64,000 nucleotides of DNA, from contig NC_081853.1 in assembly GCF_963259705.1 (NCBI RefSeq), positions 1,488,001 through 1,552,000 of the forward strand, read 5' to 3'. This DNA comes from Myotis daubentonii. Its lineage: Eukaryota > Chordata > Mammalia > Chiroptera > Vespertilionidae. Below, piece after piece: positions 43,448 through 53,670 of the stretch (positions are counted from its first letter, which is position 1; every line of letters starts with the position of its first letter). The notes under the pieces are model-generated. The model was not told the origin of the DNA. It did not search any database and worked only from the letters and a program-made list of their open reading frames with translations. The position numbers and the translations under genes were made by a program.

Positions 43448-44883
43448 TAATTATATAAAGGAAAATAGAGGAGAAAACAGATAGACAAAAAATAAGAAAA
43501 GAAAAAATTAAGAGAAAGCAGAATAATAAAAAATAGGATAAGAAAAGGAAATGAAGAAGTCGATCTATGAAAGAAAACTAAAGTAATAACAAGTCAATAA
43601 ATAAGAGATAGAGAAGACAGTGAAGTGGCCTTGGTCTCAGCAGAGCTCGGGGCCTCCTGGGAGAGCCCTGTGGGTCCTGCTCGCTGATGAGGATGCCAGG
43701 CTCTGCCTCTCCCCCTGGGCCCCCCACTGTCAGCACTGCCTCCTCTGCTCCCAGCACCTGCTTGCAGCTGCGAGCATCTACCATTTGCTTGTCTCCAGGG
43801 ACTTGGCCACAGGTGGGAGGGGCCACGCTGCACTCATGGGTGGTTCCTTAGCAGCCGGGGCCCAGGTGCCCCAGGCTCCGCCTCCACCTGCCTGCCAGCC
43901 CGGGGGCAGCCTTAATCGCTCCAAGGCCTGTTTCTGAAAGGGCTTCCGGCAGAATTGGCAATCGAGACCCCTTAGTCTCGGGTGCGGGGAGACACCGCGC
44001 AGATTTCAGGGAAAGTGAGAGGAGTGTTGCCTGTCCCCGCGCCGTTCCTCTGAGCGGGACCCAGAATTCCCGCCCTCGCTGGCAGGCCCTCTATGCAGTC
44101 CAGTGGGGTCGGCGGGAGCCTGGAGATCCCATCCACCGTCCTGCGCGGGGAAGACCAGTCAGGGCCCGGGGAGCGCGCAGTCGGCCCACCCCACACTGGT
44201 CACTGGGGTGGCGGGCAGGCTCCCTGAGCGGGTGCGGGGGGAGGAGGGGGTGTCGCTGAGGGCGGGTGGAGGGGGTTCCTTTCCTGAGCTGTGGCTACCA
44301 GGAGCGCCCGGGCCTCTGGGGGGGAAAAGGCCGTTTTGGTTTGGGGGGGGGAGCAAATGCAGGTCCCCGCCGCCTCTTTCCGCTCTGTCCCCAAGGCTCC
44401 CACCCCAGCCTCTCAGGCCTTCGCCCCGCCGCCTCCCTCCACTGAAGCCCGGGGGGTCGCTGCAAATGAAAACCCTGTGCTCCGGGTTTTAAAACAACTC
44501 AACAACCCAAACCAAACCCGTAGCTTCCGGTCTGACCAGCTCCAGACTCCCGGCGGCCAGCAGCCCTGCGCCTCCCGGCTGCATGTTACGCGGCCATGGT
44601 CTCCGCCCTGGTGCGCGGGGTGCTGGGGTCCAGCCTGGGTTCCAGGCCTCGATCTTCTCAGGGAAGCACCCCCCCCCCCAGCCAGCGCCCCCTCTTCCAG
44701 CTAGTCAGGCCCCAAGGCTTCGCCCTCCCTTCCCATCCCAGGTGTTTCCTGTCCTCCCTCCATACGAGCCTCCACTGCAGCTGGACCTCAGGTGGTCATC
44801 CCATCAGTGCTCCTCCTCTCACCCACCGTACACTGGTGCTAAAGTGCCTTCTTCATGAGTTTGTTATGGGAAAAGAGATAAAA
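43448..44883. other. A-rich tract (43448-43620), then GC-rich sequence with no recognised gene
   Basis: The A-rich part may continue the L1 5' UTR of 38830-39847. 43960-44580 is CpG-rich with several stop-poor frames (at most about 140 codons) without known domains. GC-rich promoter-like character is possible but unsupported by clear motifs. Confidence 0.35.
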
Positions 44884-45080
44884 GGGTCCGGCCAGTGTGG
44901 CTCAGTAGTTGAGCGTCGGCCTATGAACCAGAAGGTCACAGTTTCATTCCCTGTTAGGACACGTGTCGGGTTGCGGGCTCCATCCCTAGTGTGGGGCGTG
45001 CAGGAGGCAGCTGATCGGTGACTCTCTCTCATCATTGATGTTTCTCTCTCTCTACCTCCCTCTTCCACTCTGAAGGCATA
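44884..45080 (+). mobile_element. Ves SINE
   Basis: GTCCGGCCAGTGTGGCTCAG head, GTTTCATTCCCTGTTAGGAC B-box region and a CTCTCTCTCTACCTCCCTCTTCC tail. The poly(A) is worn. Confidence 0.85.
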
Positions 45081-45499
45081 TTTAGCACAGTCCCTGCAAA
45101 TCATAAGCACTCAATAAAAGTATTACCATTATCAAGGTTAATAGTATTAAGATCCATTCCCTCCAATATTTCTGCCGCTGGCTTGTCACAGGGTTGCTCA
45201 TCCCGTGTCCCCCCTGTATCGGGCCACCTGAAGCACAACTTCATTCCACAGCCGTGTGGGGGAGCTGCTGGCAAGTGGCCCTCATTAAAGACACACGTGC
45301 CTCGGGATTCACATGTGGTTGGATTTATTTAATGAGATGACTAGTTAATCAAGTCCTGCTCGATGAGGTTGGAAGATCGCAATATGTTCACAAGTATGTT
45401 CACAGTTTTAAAAAAAATCTTGGTTTCTCATGTACAAGAGTCATTTTTTAGCAAATAAGAGGCCCAGCAGAAGGCAAAGATAATTAGGGTCCTACAGCG
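45081..45499. other. No recognisable gene
   Basis: Unique-looking AT-richer sequence. No coding signal or repeat family was recognised. Confidence 0.3.
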
Positions 45500-45665
45500 T
45501 GCATGGCCTTAAAGGTCTTTGGCAAAAACACCTGTAGGATTTAAGATTACAGAGATCAAATCCAACCTCCTTATTTGGCAGATGAGTAAACAAAGACTCA
45601 GAGATATGTAATGACCTGCTCAGGAACAGACAGTTTATTGGTGACAAATCCAGGACAAGAATCTG
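45500..45665 (-). repeat. MIR SINE fragment
   Basis: The TTTGGCAGATGAGTAAACAAAGACTCAGAGA and AATGACCTGCTCAGG region resembles MIR read in the sense TTACAGATGAGGAAACTGAGGC. Strand is tentative. Confidence 0.5.
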
Positions 45666-45708
45666 GATTTTGGTTCTACAGTTAACCAGCCATGTGGCAT
45701 GCTGATTG

Positions 45709-46195
45709 CTGTGGTGTAAAACATGTCTGCAAATATGTCCACAACGTCTTTGCCATTTCTCCCTGCCAAAGACAGGGCAATTCTCTTCCCCTACAATATG
45801 AGCTGTACTCAGTGACTCGCTTCTGATGAATAGAATCAGAGGTTGCGCCATAAAAAATAGATAATTTCCCGTCCTCTCTCCCTGGACTCAGCCTTATGCT
45901 TTGAGGACTCTGAGGAGGACCTGGGGAGGCCTCCTGGGGAGGACCGAGGCCTCTCACCAGCTTGGCACCGGCTGCCTGCGCCGCAGTGGAGTGGTTTCCC
46001 AGGCGCAGCCCGGTCTTCAGGAGACTCAGGACCTGGCCAGCATCATGGCTGCAGCCTCACGTGAGAACCGGGCCAGAACTGCAGGCTACCTCCCTTCGCA
46101 TCCCTGATTCCCAGAAACTGGAGATCATGTGTGTAGCTGGTCTCAAGCTGGGCAGTTTTGGGGTCATTGTTAAGCAGGGACACATAACAAATGCA
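45709..46195 (+). mobile_element. MLT1-type MaLR LTR
   Basis: It starts TGTGGTGTAAAACATG. GTCTTTGCCATTTCTCC, GTGACTCGCTTCTGATGAATAGAA and the terminal part (GAAACTGGAGATCATG..., AGTTTTGGGGTCATTGTTAAGCAG) follow MLT1 order. It is an ancient, diverged, non-coding solo LTR. Confidence 0.75.
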
Positions 46196-46889
46196 CTGAT
46201 TACTAACACTAACATTTATTTTAATACCAATATTTACTCAGGACTTTTTGAGTTGGAAGTGATTAAACCAATTCAACTAGTGAGGCAAAAAGTTATTATT
46301 GCTCCTGTGCTGGAAAGACCAGAGACGGAGCTAACTTCAGGGACGCAAACATTCCAGTGGCTTCATTCTCTCCTCCTAGAGGCCCTCCTCGGCGCCTGTG
46401 AGCTGCCCTGGCCAGAGGCACCCCTGGGCTCTTCATCTCCACTTATGGGCCCTAAGAGAAACAGATGGCCTCTGGGTCCCGGGCAAGACTATACCTGGCA
46501 AGGGCTGGCTGGCAGGCTGTGCCCGAGCCAGTCACTGTGGTAAGCGAAATGGGGTACTTCACGTGACTGGCTCTAGGACGTAGTCTTATGTGCCAAAGCT
46601 AACTTCAGACTAACTTGCTTTTCACGGTGTGGGGCGCGGCCTCGGGCCTGGTTGGAACGCCAGTCTTGGCTTCTCTCCATATTCTCTCAACTGGAACATA
46701 GTCTCACAAGATCTCCAGGGAATTTGTAGGGACATTAACATTTGAGAAGTGCTCTTCTCAACAAAAAATAACCTCTCCTTCTCATATACCACACCAATTT
46801 ACACCCTCCCCCACCCTGCTTGGTACAGTACATTTGCCATTTGACCCTCGTATCTATTTTTGTGTGCACATCTTATCTCCCACCCGCCT
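46196..46889. other. No recognisable gene
   Basis: Mixed sequence between the MLT1 LTR and a MIR. Nothing was recognised. Confidence 0.3.
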
Positions 46890-47175
46890 GGGTCCTTAAG
46901 ACAGAATCCAATGACTGATGGACAGTGGCCACATCTGTCAAATGGGGACAGTGTTATTCGCTGCCTAGGGGTCTCTGAGGACTGAGTGGGGTAGCACATA
47001 GCCCAGTTGTCCATGTGTGTTACAGGTGGGTTATAGGCACACCAGGGTGAGAGCTAACACTGTTCCCTAAACTGCCATGTGTTGGATTTACCATGCAGTA
47101 AGCACGGAGGTAGGCCCTTCATGATGTCTTCTTGTTGAATCTTCATTATAAAGCTTACAGCTATATTGTAAGGGA
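46890..47175 (+). repeat. Two MIR/L2-like fragments (46890-47000 and 47055-47175)
   Basis: ACATCTGTCAAATGGGGACA and TCTGAGGACTGAGTGGGGTA fit MIR. GTGTTGGATTTACCATGCAG...TTGAATCTTCATTATAAAGC fits a second old fragment. Both are diverged. Confidence 0.5.
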
Positions 47176-47203
47176 AACAGATAGTGTGACAATTTGGATA
47201 CAG

Positions 47204-47715
47204 TCACGCACTGCTTAACTACAGAGGTACACTCCGAGAAACGGGTCGTTAGGGGATGCTGTTGTCAAGTGAACATCATGGAGTGCACCCACACAGGCCT
47301 GGCCGGCCTGGCCCGCCGCACGCCCAGCCACACGGACAGCCTACTGCTCCTGTGCAAGCCTGTGCAGCACGTGACTACACAACCACACGAGATGGATTCC
47401 AGCACAAGAGAAGACGGTGCAATCCAGACACGTGTGAACACAAGCTGGACGGGGCCGCTGCCTGAGTAGCACACACACTGTTTCACACGACGAAAACAAC
47501 AGCACGGTGAGTGCAGAACCCGTGACAGTCGTGTGTCAGCAAGTGCCGTGTGCAGGGCAGGGCTGTGCGGGCTGCACTTGTCTGTGTTGTATGTGACATT
47601 ACCACAGCTACGACATCACCAAGTGATAGCAATTTCCAGCTCCATTATGCTCTTATGGGACCACTGTTGTATATGCAGTTCATTGATGACTCAAACATCA
47701 TTATGTAGTAAAAGA
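47204..47715 (+). mobile_element. hAT-Charlie element, MER30-like
   Basis: CAGTCACGCACTGCTTAACTAC at the left and CTTATGGGACCACTGTTGTATATGC...ATTATGTAGTA at the right match the two ends of a MER30-type element. ACGGGTCGTTAGG and GAACATCATGGAGTG fall in order inside. Ancient and non-coding; the name comes from memory. Confidence 0.6.
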
Positions 47716-47757
47716 TTGTGGAGTCTATTTAGACAATTTTAAAATTTCCTCATTTAG

Positions 47758-47884
47758 CCAGCCTTCCTGTGGTTCTGGATGATGTCCATTCCGTCTTTTA
47801 GTTGTATTTTTGAAGTGGTTGTTCGAGGCAGCAAACTCTGGTGTTTACCTATGCCGCCATCTTGGTTTCTCCTCTCATCATTCT
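47758..47884 (-). mobile_element. 5'-end-only fragment of the HAL1-like LINE, flanked by a 16-bp TSD
   Basis: On the minus strand it carries only the leader: the AACCAAGATGGCGGCATAGG start region, then the sequence corresponding to about 2076-2200 of copy A. It stops at GGAAGGCTGG with no body, 3' UTR or A-tail. The exact duplication AAATTTCCTCATTTAG lies at 47742-47757 and 47885-47900. L1 insertions normally keep the 3' end and lose the 5' end, so this is the reverse of the usual truncation. Confidence 0.85.
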
Positions 47885-48000
47885 AAATTTCCTCATTTAG
47901 AAATCAGAAAATGGAGCAAGGTCATACAGCTAGTCAGCATTGAACCTGGAACCCTCACCTCCATAGCCCAGTCCTCATTGCTCTGCACACTGTTCATCAT
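47885..48000 (-). repeat. MIR SINE fragment
   Basis: TTTCCTCATTTAGAAATCAGAAAATGGAGCAAGGTCATACAGCTAGTCAG follows the MIR conserved core (the strand assignment is tentative). The LINE fragment inserted in it. Confidence 0.6.
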
Positions 48001-48380
48001 GAAGTCCCTCGTCCAGTATTTGTTGGATTAGAGAATAAAATCTCCGCACCCCCTCAATCAAGGATCAGCAGGCCAGAGCGAGCGCAGGCCAGACAGGTCC
48101 TGTAACTGAGAACCCAATGCCATGCTGGGACACAATCTCTCCCTCTGTACTGTAAGGGGGCAGGCAAGTGTGATGACAAATAGCAGGTGACCTTCACCTC
48201 AGTGTCATGGAGACAGAGGGCAGATGGAGACCCTGGGAACCGAGAGCACATGGACAGCACGCCAGGCACAGGTGAGGTGTTTTGAGTCTGAATTCTGACA
48301 AGGTGAACTCAGTGCTGTCAGATAGGATTTTTCAAACAAAGGCAGAAATCTGGACTGTTATGTGAAATCTTTGACTTTTA
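48001..48380. other. No recognisable gene
   Basis: Short unassigned interval next to copy C. Confidence 0.3.
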
Positions 48381-48401
48381 AATATTGGTGAATTATTTTT
48401 T

Positions 48402-49760
48402 TTAATTAAATCTTTATTGTTCAGATTATTACATTTGTTCCTCTCCCCCCCCCCAACTCCCTTCCTCCCAGTTCCCACCCCACCCTCCGCCCTCACTCCC
48501 CACCCACTGTCTTCATCCATAGGTGCACGATTTTTGTCCAGTCTCTTCCCACATCTCTCACACCCCTTTCCCCACTAAGAATAGTCAGTCCACTCCCTTT
48601 CTATGCCCCTGATTCTATTATAATCACCAGTTCATTCTGTTCATCAGATTATTTATTCACTTGATTCTTAGATTCACTTGTTGATAGATGCGTATTTGTT
48701 GTTCATAATTTGTATCTTTACCTTTTTCTTCTTCCTCTTCTTAAAGGATACCTTTCAGCATGTCATATAATACTGGTTTGGTGGTGATGAACTCCTTTAG
48801 CTTTTCCTTATCTGTGAAGCTCTTTATCTGACCTTCAATTCTGAATGATAGCTTTGCTGGATAAAGTAATCTTGGTTGTAGGTTCTTGGCATTCATCACT
48901 TTGAATATTTCTTGCCACTCCCTTCTGTCCTGCAAAGTTTCTGTTGAGAAATCCGCTGACAGTCGTATGGGTATTCCCTTATAGGTAACTGAGTTTCTTT
49001 CTCTTGCTGCTTTTAGAATTCTCTCTTTGTCTTTTGCTCTTGGCATTTTAATTATGATGTGTCTTGGTGTGGTCCTCTTTGGATTCCTTTTGTTTGGGGT
49101 TCTCTGTGCTTCCTGGACTTGTAAGTCTATTTCTTTCACCAGGTAGGGGAAGTTTTCTGTCATTATTTCTTCAAATAGGTTTTCAATATCTTGCTCTCTC
49201 TCATCTTCTGGCACCCCTATAATTCGGATGTTGGTACGCTTGAAGCTATCCCAGAGGCTCCTTACACTATCTTCGTATTTTCGGATTCTTTTTTCATTTT
49301 GCTTTTCCAGTTGGGTGTTTTTTGCTTCTTCACATTTCAAATCTTTGACTTGATTCTTGTGCTCCTCTGGTCTGCTGTTGGGAGTCTGTATAATATTCTT
49401 TATTTCAGTCAGTGTATGCTTAATTTCTAGTTGGTTCTTTATCATAACATCGAGGGTCTCATTAGATTTCTTGAGGATCTCATTATATTTATCGGCGGTT
49501 GCACCAGTCTTTTTGAAGGCCTTACTAAGTTTATCAGCGGCTTCTAGACAGTTCTTGAGAGACCTTAACAGTGTGGTTTTGAACTCTATATCCTCTATTT
49601 CTGTCATTTGTGTCCTGTTTCTTTGTCTCCACATTTTTTATGCTTTCTTGGGGCACCCCCTTGTGGTCTTTGTGTGCGGTCTTGTTGTAGTTAAGCCTTG
49701 ATTGTTGTAGGTAATACTGGGGGGGGGGGGGGGATTTGACCTCCAGGCCAACTGGCTGTC
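48402..49760 (-). mobile_element. HAL1-like LINE, copy C, 5'-truncated
   Basis: Flanked by an exact 21-bp duplication at 48381-48401 and 49761-49781 (AATATTGGTG then AATTATTTTTT). The minus strand holds the last part of the 5' UTR (with a 15-C run, a G-run at about 49719-49733), intact ORF1 and the same 3' UTR. The 3' UTR ends with AATAAAG and a short A-tail at 48402-48415. It starts where copy A reads ACTTGGCCTGGAGGTCAAA. ORF1 residues place it in an older subfamily with copy D. Confidence 0.93.
48741..49634 (-). CDS. L1 ORF1-type RNA-binding protein of HAL1-like copy C, 297 aa, intact
   Basis: Single open frame starting M-W-R-Q-R-N-R-T. The coiled-coil region is 14 residues longer than in copies A and B: the extra block (S-K-A-F-K-K-T-G-A-T-A-D-K-Y) falls right after A-D-K-L, that is exactly two heptads, and one more residue is added near the N-terminus. 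The RRM-like domain (N-I-R-I-I-G-V-P-E, R-H-I-I-I-K-M) and C-terminal domain (L-Y-P-A-K-L-S-F) are almost unchanged. It shares Q-D-R-R-E-W, N-A-K-N-L-Q and V-L-Y-D-M-L with copy D rather than the variants of A and B. Like them it lacks any ORF2 partner. Its function is inferred from L1 ORF1p. Confidence 0.9.
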   Translation of the reverse strand: MWRQRNRTQMTEIEDIEFKTTLLRSLKNCLEAADKLSKAFKKTGATADKYNEILKKSNETLDVMIKNQLEIKHTLTEIKNIIQTPNSRPEEHKNQVKDLKCEEAKNTQLEKQNEKRIRKYEDSVRSLWDSFKRTNIRIIGVPEDEREQDIENLFEEIMTENFPYLVKEIDLQVQEAQRTPNKRNPKRTTPRHIIIKMPRAKDKERILKAARERNSVTYKGIPIRLSADFSTETLQDRREWQEIFKVMNAKNLQPRLLYPAKLSFRIEGQIKSFTDKEKLKEFITTKPVLYDMLKGIL

Positions 49761-49781
49761 AATATTGGTGAATTATTTTTT

Positions 49782-50109
49782 AAGTGTATGGACCCGGCCT
49801 GAGGCAGGGGTCGACAGGTTGGTGACCTCTGTCCTAAATGAGAAGGAAATCTGCACTGTTTTCTGTTTGTTGACCTGGTAAGAGACAAATAAGGAGATAA
49901 GAGGAAAGGGAAGAAAGAAAGGAGGGAAGGAGGGAGGGCAAAGAAGAGGTGAAAGAAAGAGAAAACTGACCACTTGGCCACATGACTCTAAGTCATAACT
50001 AAGAGAGAAGACAGCTGCCCACTGGGAGGGAGGCGGCCCAGGAGAGGGCTCCTGGTGGCCATTGTCCTCCATCCCACCCAGGCCAACCTGCTAGGCAACC
50101 TTTTTTTTT
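49782..50109. other. No recognisable gene; purine-rich (GGGA/GAAA) patch at 49895-49960
   Basis: Spacer between copies C and D. The polypurine tract gives a Phe/Leu/Pro-rich minus-strand frame that is not a gene. Confidence 0.4.
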
Positions 50110-50121
50110 AAATCACTTTGG

Positions 50122-52380
50122 ACAAGGAAAACCAAGATGGCGGCATAGGTAAACACCGGAAATTGCTGCCTCGCACAACCACTTCAAAAATATAACTAAA
50201 AGATGGAACGGACATCATCCAGAACCACAGGCAGGCTGGCTGAGTGGAAATTCTACAACTAGAAGGAAAGAGAAAAGCATACCGAGACTCAGAGGAGGTG
50301 CGGTGCAGAAGTAAAATACAGAGGTACAGAAGCGCATGCGGAGAGGGCTGGCAGCTGAGGACACGATTGTCTTTTTCAATTGGGAGGGAGTCTCAGGCTC
50401 TGAGCTCCAGTTCCGGGTGAGTCCCTGGGGACCCAGACTCATACAGGAGAAACGGGACTGTCTGGCATCGGTCGGAACTCGAAGGCAGCTTTCTCTTGGA
50501 GGTGCTTGCAGCGATTGCCGGGACACTGAGAAGCAGGGCCTCTGAGGGCAGGACTGAGAGCAGCCATAACTGCTCGCTCCACCCTGTTGATCCCCTGGTA
50601 CCCCGCCCCACCCAAACTGTGCACAGAGGCTTTTGCATATTAAAGTCTTGGCCCTTTGCAATCTGATAATTACCTAACAAACCACAGCTGGCCCAAGGCC
50701 CCAGGACAACTTGCATTGAGTCACAGCTGGCTCTTGCTGGGTAGCCTGAGGCAAAGGCTAGATTAGCACCTCCTTAGAGATCCAGGAACCAGTGTGCCCA
50801 GTGGTCAGAGTGGGACCATCCAGATTGCAGCTCCTGGGATCCATAAAGGACACACTCAGGGGGCAGACTCAGTGACCACCAATGCCCCACTGAAGCAAGT
50901 CTTGCCCCAGAAGGGTGTCTCCAGCACAGAAGTTCTCCCACTGCAGACACAGCTGATTCTCACAGCCAATTGGCCTGAAGGTCAATCCCTCCCAGTGTTA
51001 CCTATAACAATCAAGGCTTAATTACAACAAGACTGTGCACAAAGCCCACAAGGGAGTGCACCAAGAGTGTCCACCTCAGGTAATTGGGGAGGCTGAGCCA
51101 CTGAGCCCTATAGGACACTTAGCACTGAAAGCCACTCTATCGACACAGCGAAGCATAAAAAAATTTGGAGACAAAGAAACAGGACACAAATGACAGAAAT
51201 GGAGGAAAGCAAACTACTGGATATAGAGTTCAAAACCACACTTTTAAGGTTTTTCAAGAATTTTCTAGAAACAGCCGATAACGTTAATGAGACCCTCAAG
51301 AAATCTAGTGAGACCCTCGATGTTGTGATAAAGGACCAACTAGAAATTAAGCATACACTGACTGAAATAAAGAATATTATACAGACTCCAACAGCAGACT
51401 AGAGGATCGCAAGAATCAAGTCAAAGATTTGAAATATGAAGAAAAAGCAAAATGAAATCAGAAAAGCAAAATGAAAAAAGAATTCAAAAATACGAGGACA
51501 GTGTAAGGAGCCTCTGGCACAGCTTCAAGCGTACCAACATCCGAATTATAGGGGTGCCAGAAGATGAGAGAGGGCAAGATATTGAAAACCTATTTGAAGA
51601 AATAATGACAGAAAACTTCCCCTACCTGGTGAAAGAAATAGACTTACAAGTCCAGGAAGCACAGAGAACCCCAAACAAAAGGAATCCAAAGAGGACCACA
51701 CCAAGACACATCATAATTAAATGCCAAGAGCAAAAGACAAAGAGAGAATTCTAAAAGCAGCAAGAGAAAGAAACTCAGTTACCTATAAGGGAATACCCAT
51801 ACGACTGTCAGCGGATTTCTCAACAGAAACTTTGCAGGACAGAAGGGAGTGGCAAGAAATATTCAAAGTGATGAATGCCAAGAACCTACAACCAAGATTA
51901 CTTTATCCAGCAAAGCTATCATTCAGAATTGAAGGTCAGATAAAGAGCTTCACAGATAAGGAAAAGCTAAAGGAGTTCATCACCACCAAACCAGTATTAT
52001 ATGACATGCTGAAAGGTATCCTTTAAGAAGAGGAAGAAGAAAAAGGTAGAGATACAAACTATGAACACATCTATCAACAAGTGAATCTAAGAATCAAGTG
52101 AATAAATAATCTGATGAACAGAATGAACTGGTGATTATAATAGAATCAGGGGCATAGAAAGGGAGTGGACTGACTATTCTGGGGGGGGGCGGAAAGGGGT
52201 GTGGGGGATGCGGGAAGAGACTGAACAAAAATCGTGCACCTATGGATGAGGACTGTGGGGGGGGGGGGGTTAGGGCGGAGGGTGGGGGGGAAACGGGTAG
52301 AAGGGAGCTATGGGGGGAAAAAGAGGGACAACTGTAATAATCTGAACAATAAAGATTTAATTAAAAAATAAAATAAAATA
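50122..52380 (+). mobile_element. HAL1-like LINE, copy D, full length, older
   Basis: Flanked by an exact 12-bp duplication AAATCACTTTGG (50110-50121 and 52381-52392). It starts GACAAGGAAAACCAAGATGG, the same leader as copy A. The 5' UTR is about 1,040 bp, with three blocks (about 50636-50745, 50779-50926, 51066-51148) that copy A lacks. ORF1 is broken. The 3' UTR and AATAAAG tail match the other copies, and there is no ORF2. Confidence 0.92.
51160..52026 (+). pseudogene. Broken ORF1 of HAL1-like copy D
   Basis: The start codon position reads TTTGG in place of ATG(T)GG at about 51169. A 1-bp loss near 51391 gives an early stop. The segment at 51430-51455 is rearranged, and another 1-bp loss near 51720 shifts the frame inside R-H-I-I-I-K. 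The remaining pieces (51190-51402, 51452-51754, 51721-52026) still show the coiled coil without the 14-residue insert, the RRM-like domain and the C-terminal domain. No functional protein is possible. Confidence 0.9.
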
Positions 52381-52392
52381 AAATCACTTTGG

Positions 52393-52720
52393 TGGCTCTC
52401 TTCCTCTTTGTTCAGCTGTAATCTTGATTATATAATTGAAATAATCATCCAATTAAGTGGGCCCGCCCCTCCCCCCTCCTTGCTTGAGGAGTCGATGAGT
52501 CCAGCTGCTTCTCTTCCCGCTGACTCCACTCCTCGCCTCGTGCAGGGTCTGAGCAGATTTCAAGCCATTTTTGTTCCTCTTTTTTGTTCTCATTTCAGGT
52601 CTTAGGAGCTACAACTAAAGTTCAGTTCTGGCTGATGTCAAAATAGACTCCACGGGCAACTGAAAGCCGAAAGTTGGAACTGGCGCCAACAGAGCGGTGG
52701 CTGAGAGTTTCAGACCCACA
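52393..52720. other. No recognisable gene
   Basis: Mixed sequence. No exon or repeat could be assigned. Confidence 0.3.
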
Positions 52721-52900
52721 GGGGCCTGCCGTTCACTACCTGGTGACCTGGAATGTGTGCGTGACCTTTCCGAACAGCAGTCTCCTCATCTGTGAAGTGG
52801 GAATGAAAGGAGGGCCTTCCCGCGGTCGGGTTGTGCGATGTCGTTGAGACAGCCAGGAGCTCTGTGCCTGGCACAGAGGGAACACTACCCATGGGGGTTT
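52721..52900 (+). repeat. MIR SINE fragment
   Basis: CTACCTGGTGACCTGGAATG, TCTCCTCATCTGTGAAGTGGGAATGA and GTGCCTGGCACAGAGG follow MIR order. Confidence 0.7.
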
Positions 52901-53409
52901 AACACAGAAAATGGTGCATTCTTATGAGCTCAAATAGTTGGCATCATATATTTGTCATAAAAATGGAAAAGAGGAAAAGAGGGACATAAGGAGATATAAG
53001 ATGTAAAATGATTCTGGGATTTTGGCTACTAGGCATGCGCATATGGTGTTTACATGCTGGTCTAACGCCTTGATCCCATCTTTCTTCAGATCAATTCTCA
53101 GCACCAGGGATGTAGACAGACCAGCGCTTCCTGCAGACAGAGTCTCTGTCGACATTCAGGCAGCATAGTGAGTGCTGACTTCATGTCGGTAGGTTCTTGG
53201 CAACTGACTTTAAACAAAACAACGGATAAGAAAACCACCTGCACCATAGCCTGCTTGATATAAACAAGAGTTAAGTTCCTATCACATGTTTCTGATCACA
53301 AAATCATGACCAAACCTTAATAAAACCACAAATACTTCTGATATTAAACATTGAAATACAGGTGAGCTATACACATATCTCAGGAAGATGAATAAACACG
53401 AGTAAGAGA
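52901..53409. other. No recognisable gene
   Basis: AT-rich sequence. Nothing was recognised. Confidence 0.3.
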
Positions 53410-53670
53410 ATCTTTGCCAACCGCTTACTCCTGGTCAGGGTTGCGGTGGCGGAGCCTGTCCCAGCAGCTGGGGCACCAGGTGGGACCCCGGGACAGGGCG
53501 CCCCTCCAGCGCAGCCCTCACCCCACGGGACAGGGAGACACGCCAGCGAACCTCGTGGGTGCAGCTCTGGGACAGGGGAGGAGCCGGAGGCCAGAGAAAA
53601 CCCACGCAGGCCTGGGAGAGCGCACACTCCACGCAGCGCCCGCGGGAATCCAGTTTGCTCCTTATAAGTT
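53410..53670 (+). repeat. Possible ancient conserved repeat with an AAAACCCACGCAGG motif
   Basis: GGTCAGGGTTGCGGTGGCGG, GGGACAGGGAGACACGCCAG and GAGAAAACCCACGCAGGCCTGGGAGAGCGCACACTCCACGCAG follow the order of an old, widely distributed vertebrate repeat (AAACCCACGCAG...CAAACTCCACGCAG). Name unknown to me. GC-rich frames on both strands are not convincing genes. Confidence 0.45.
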
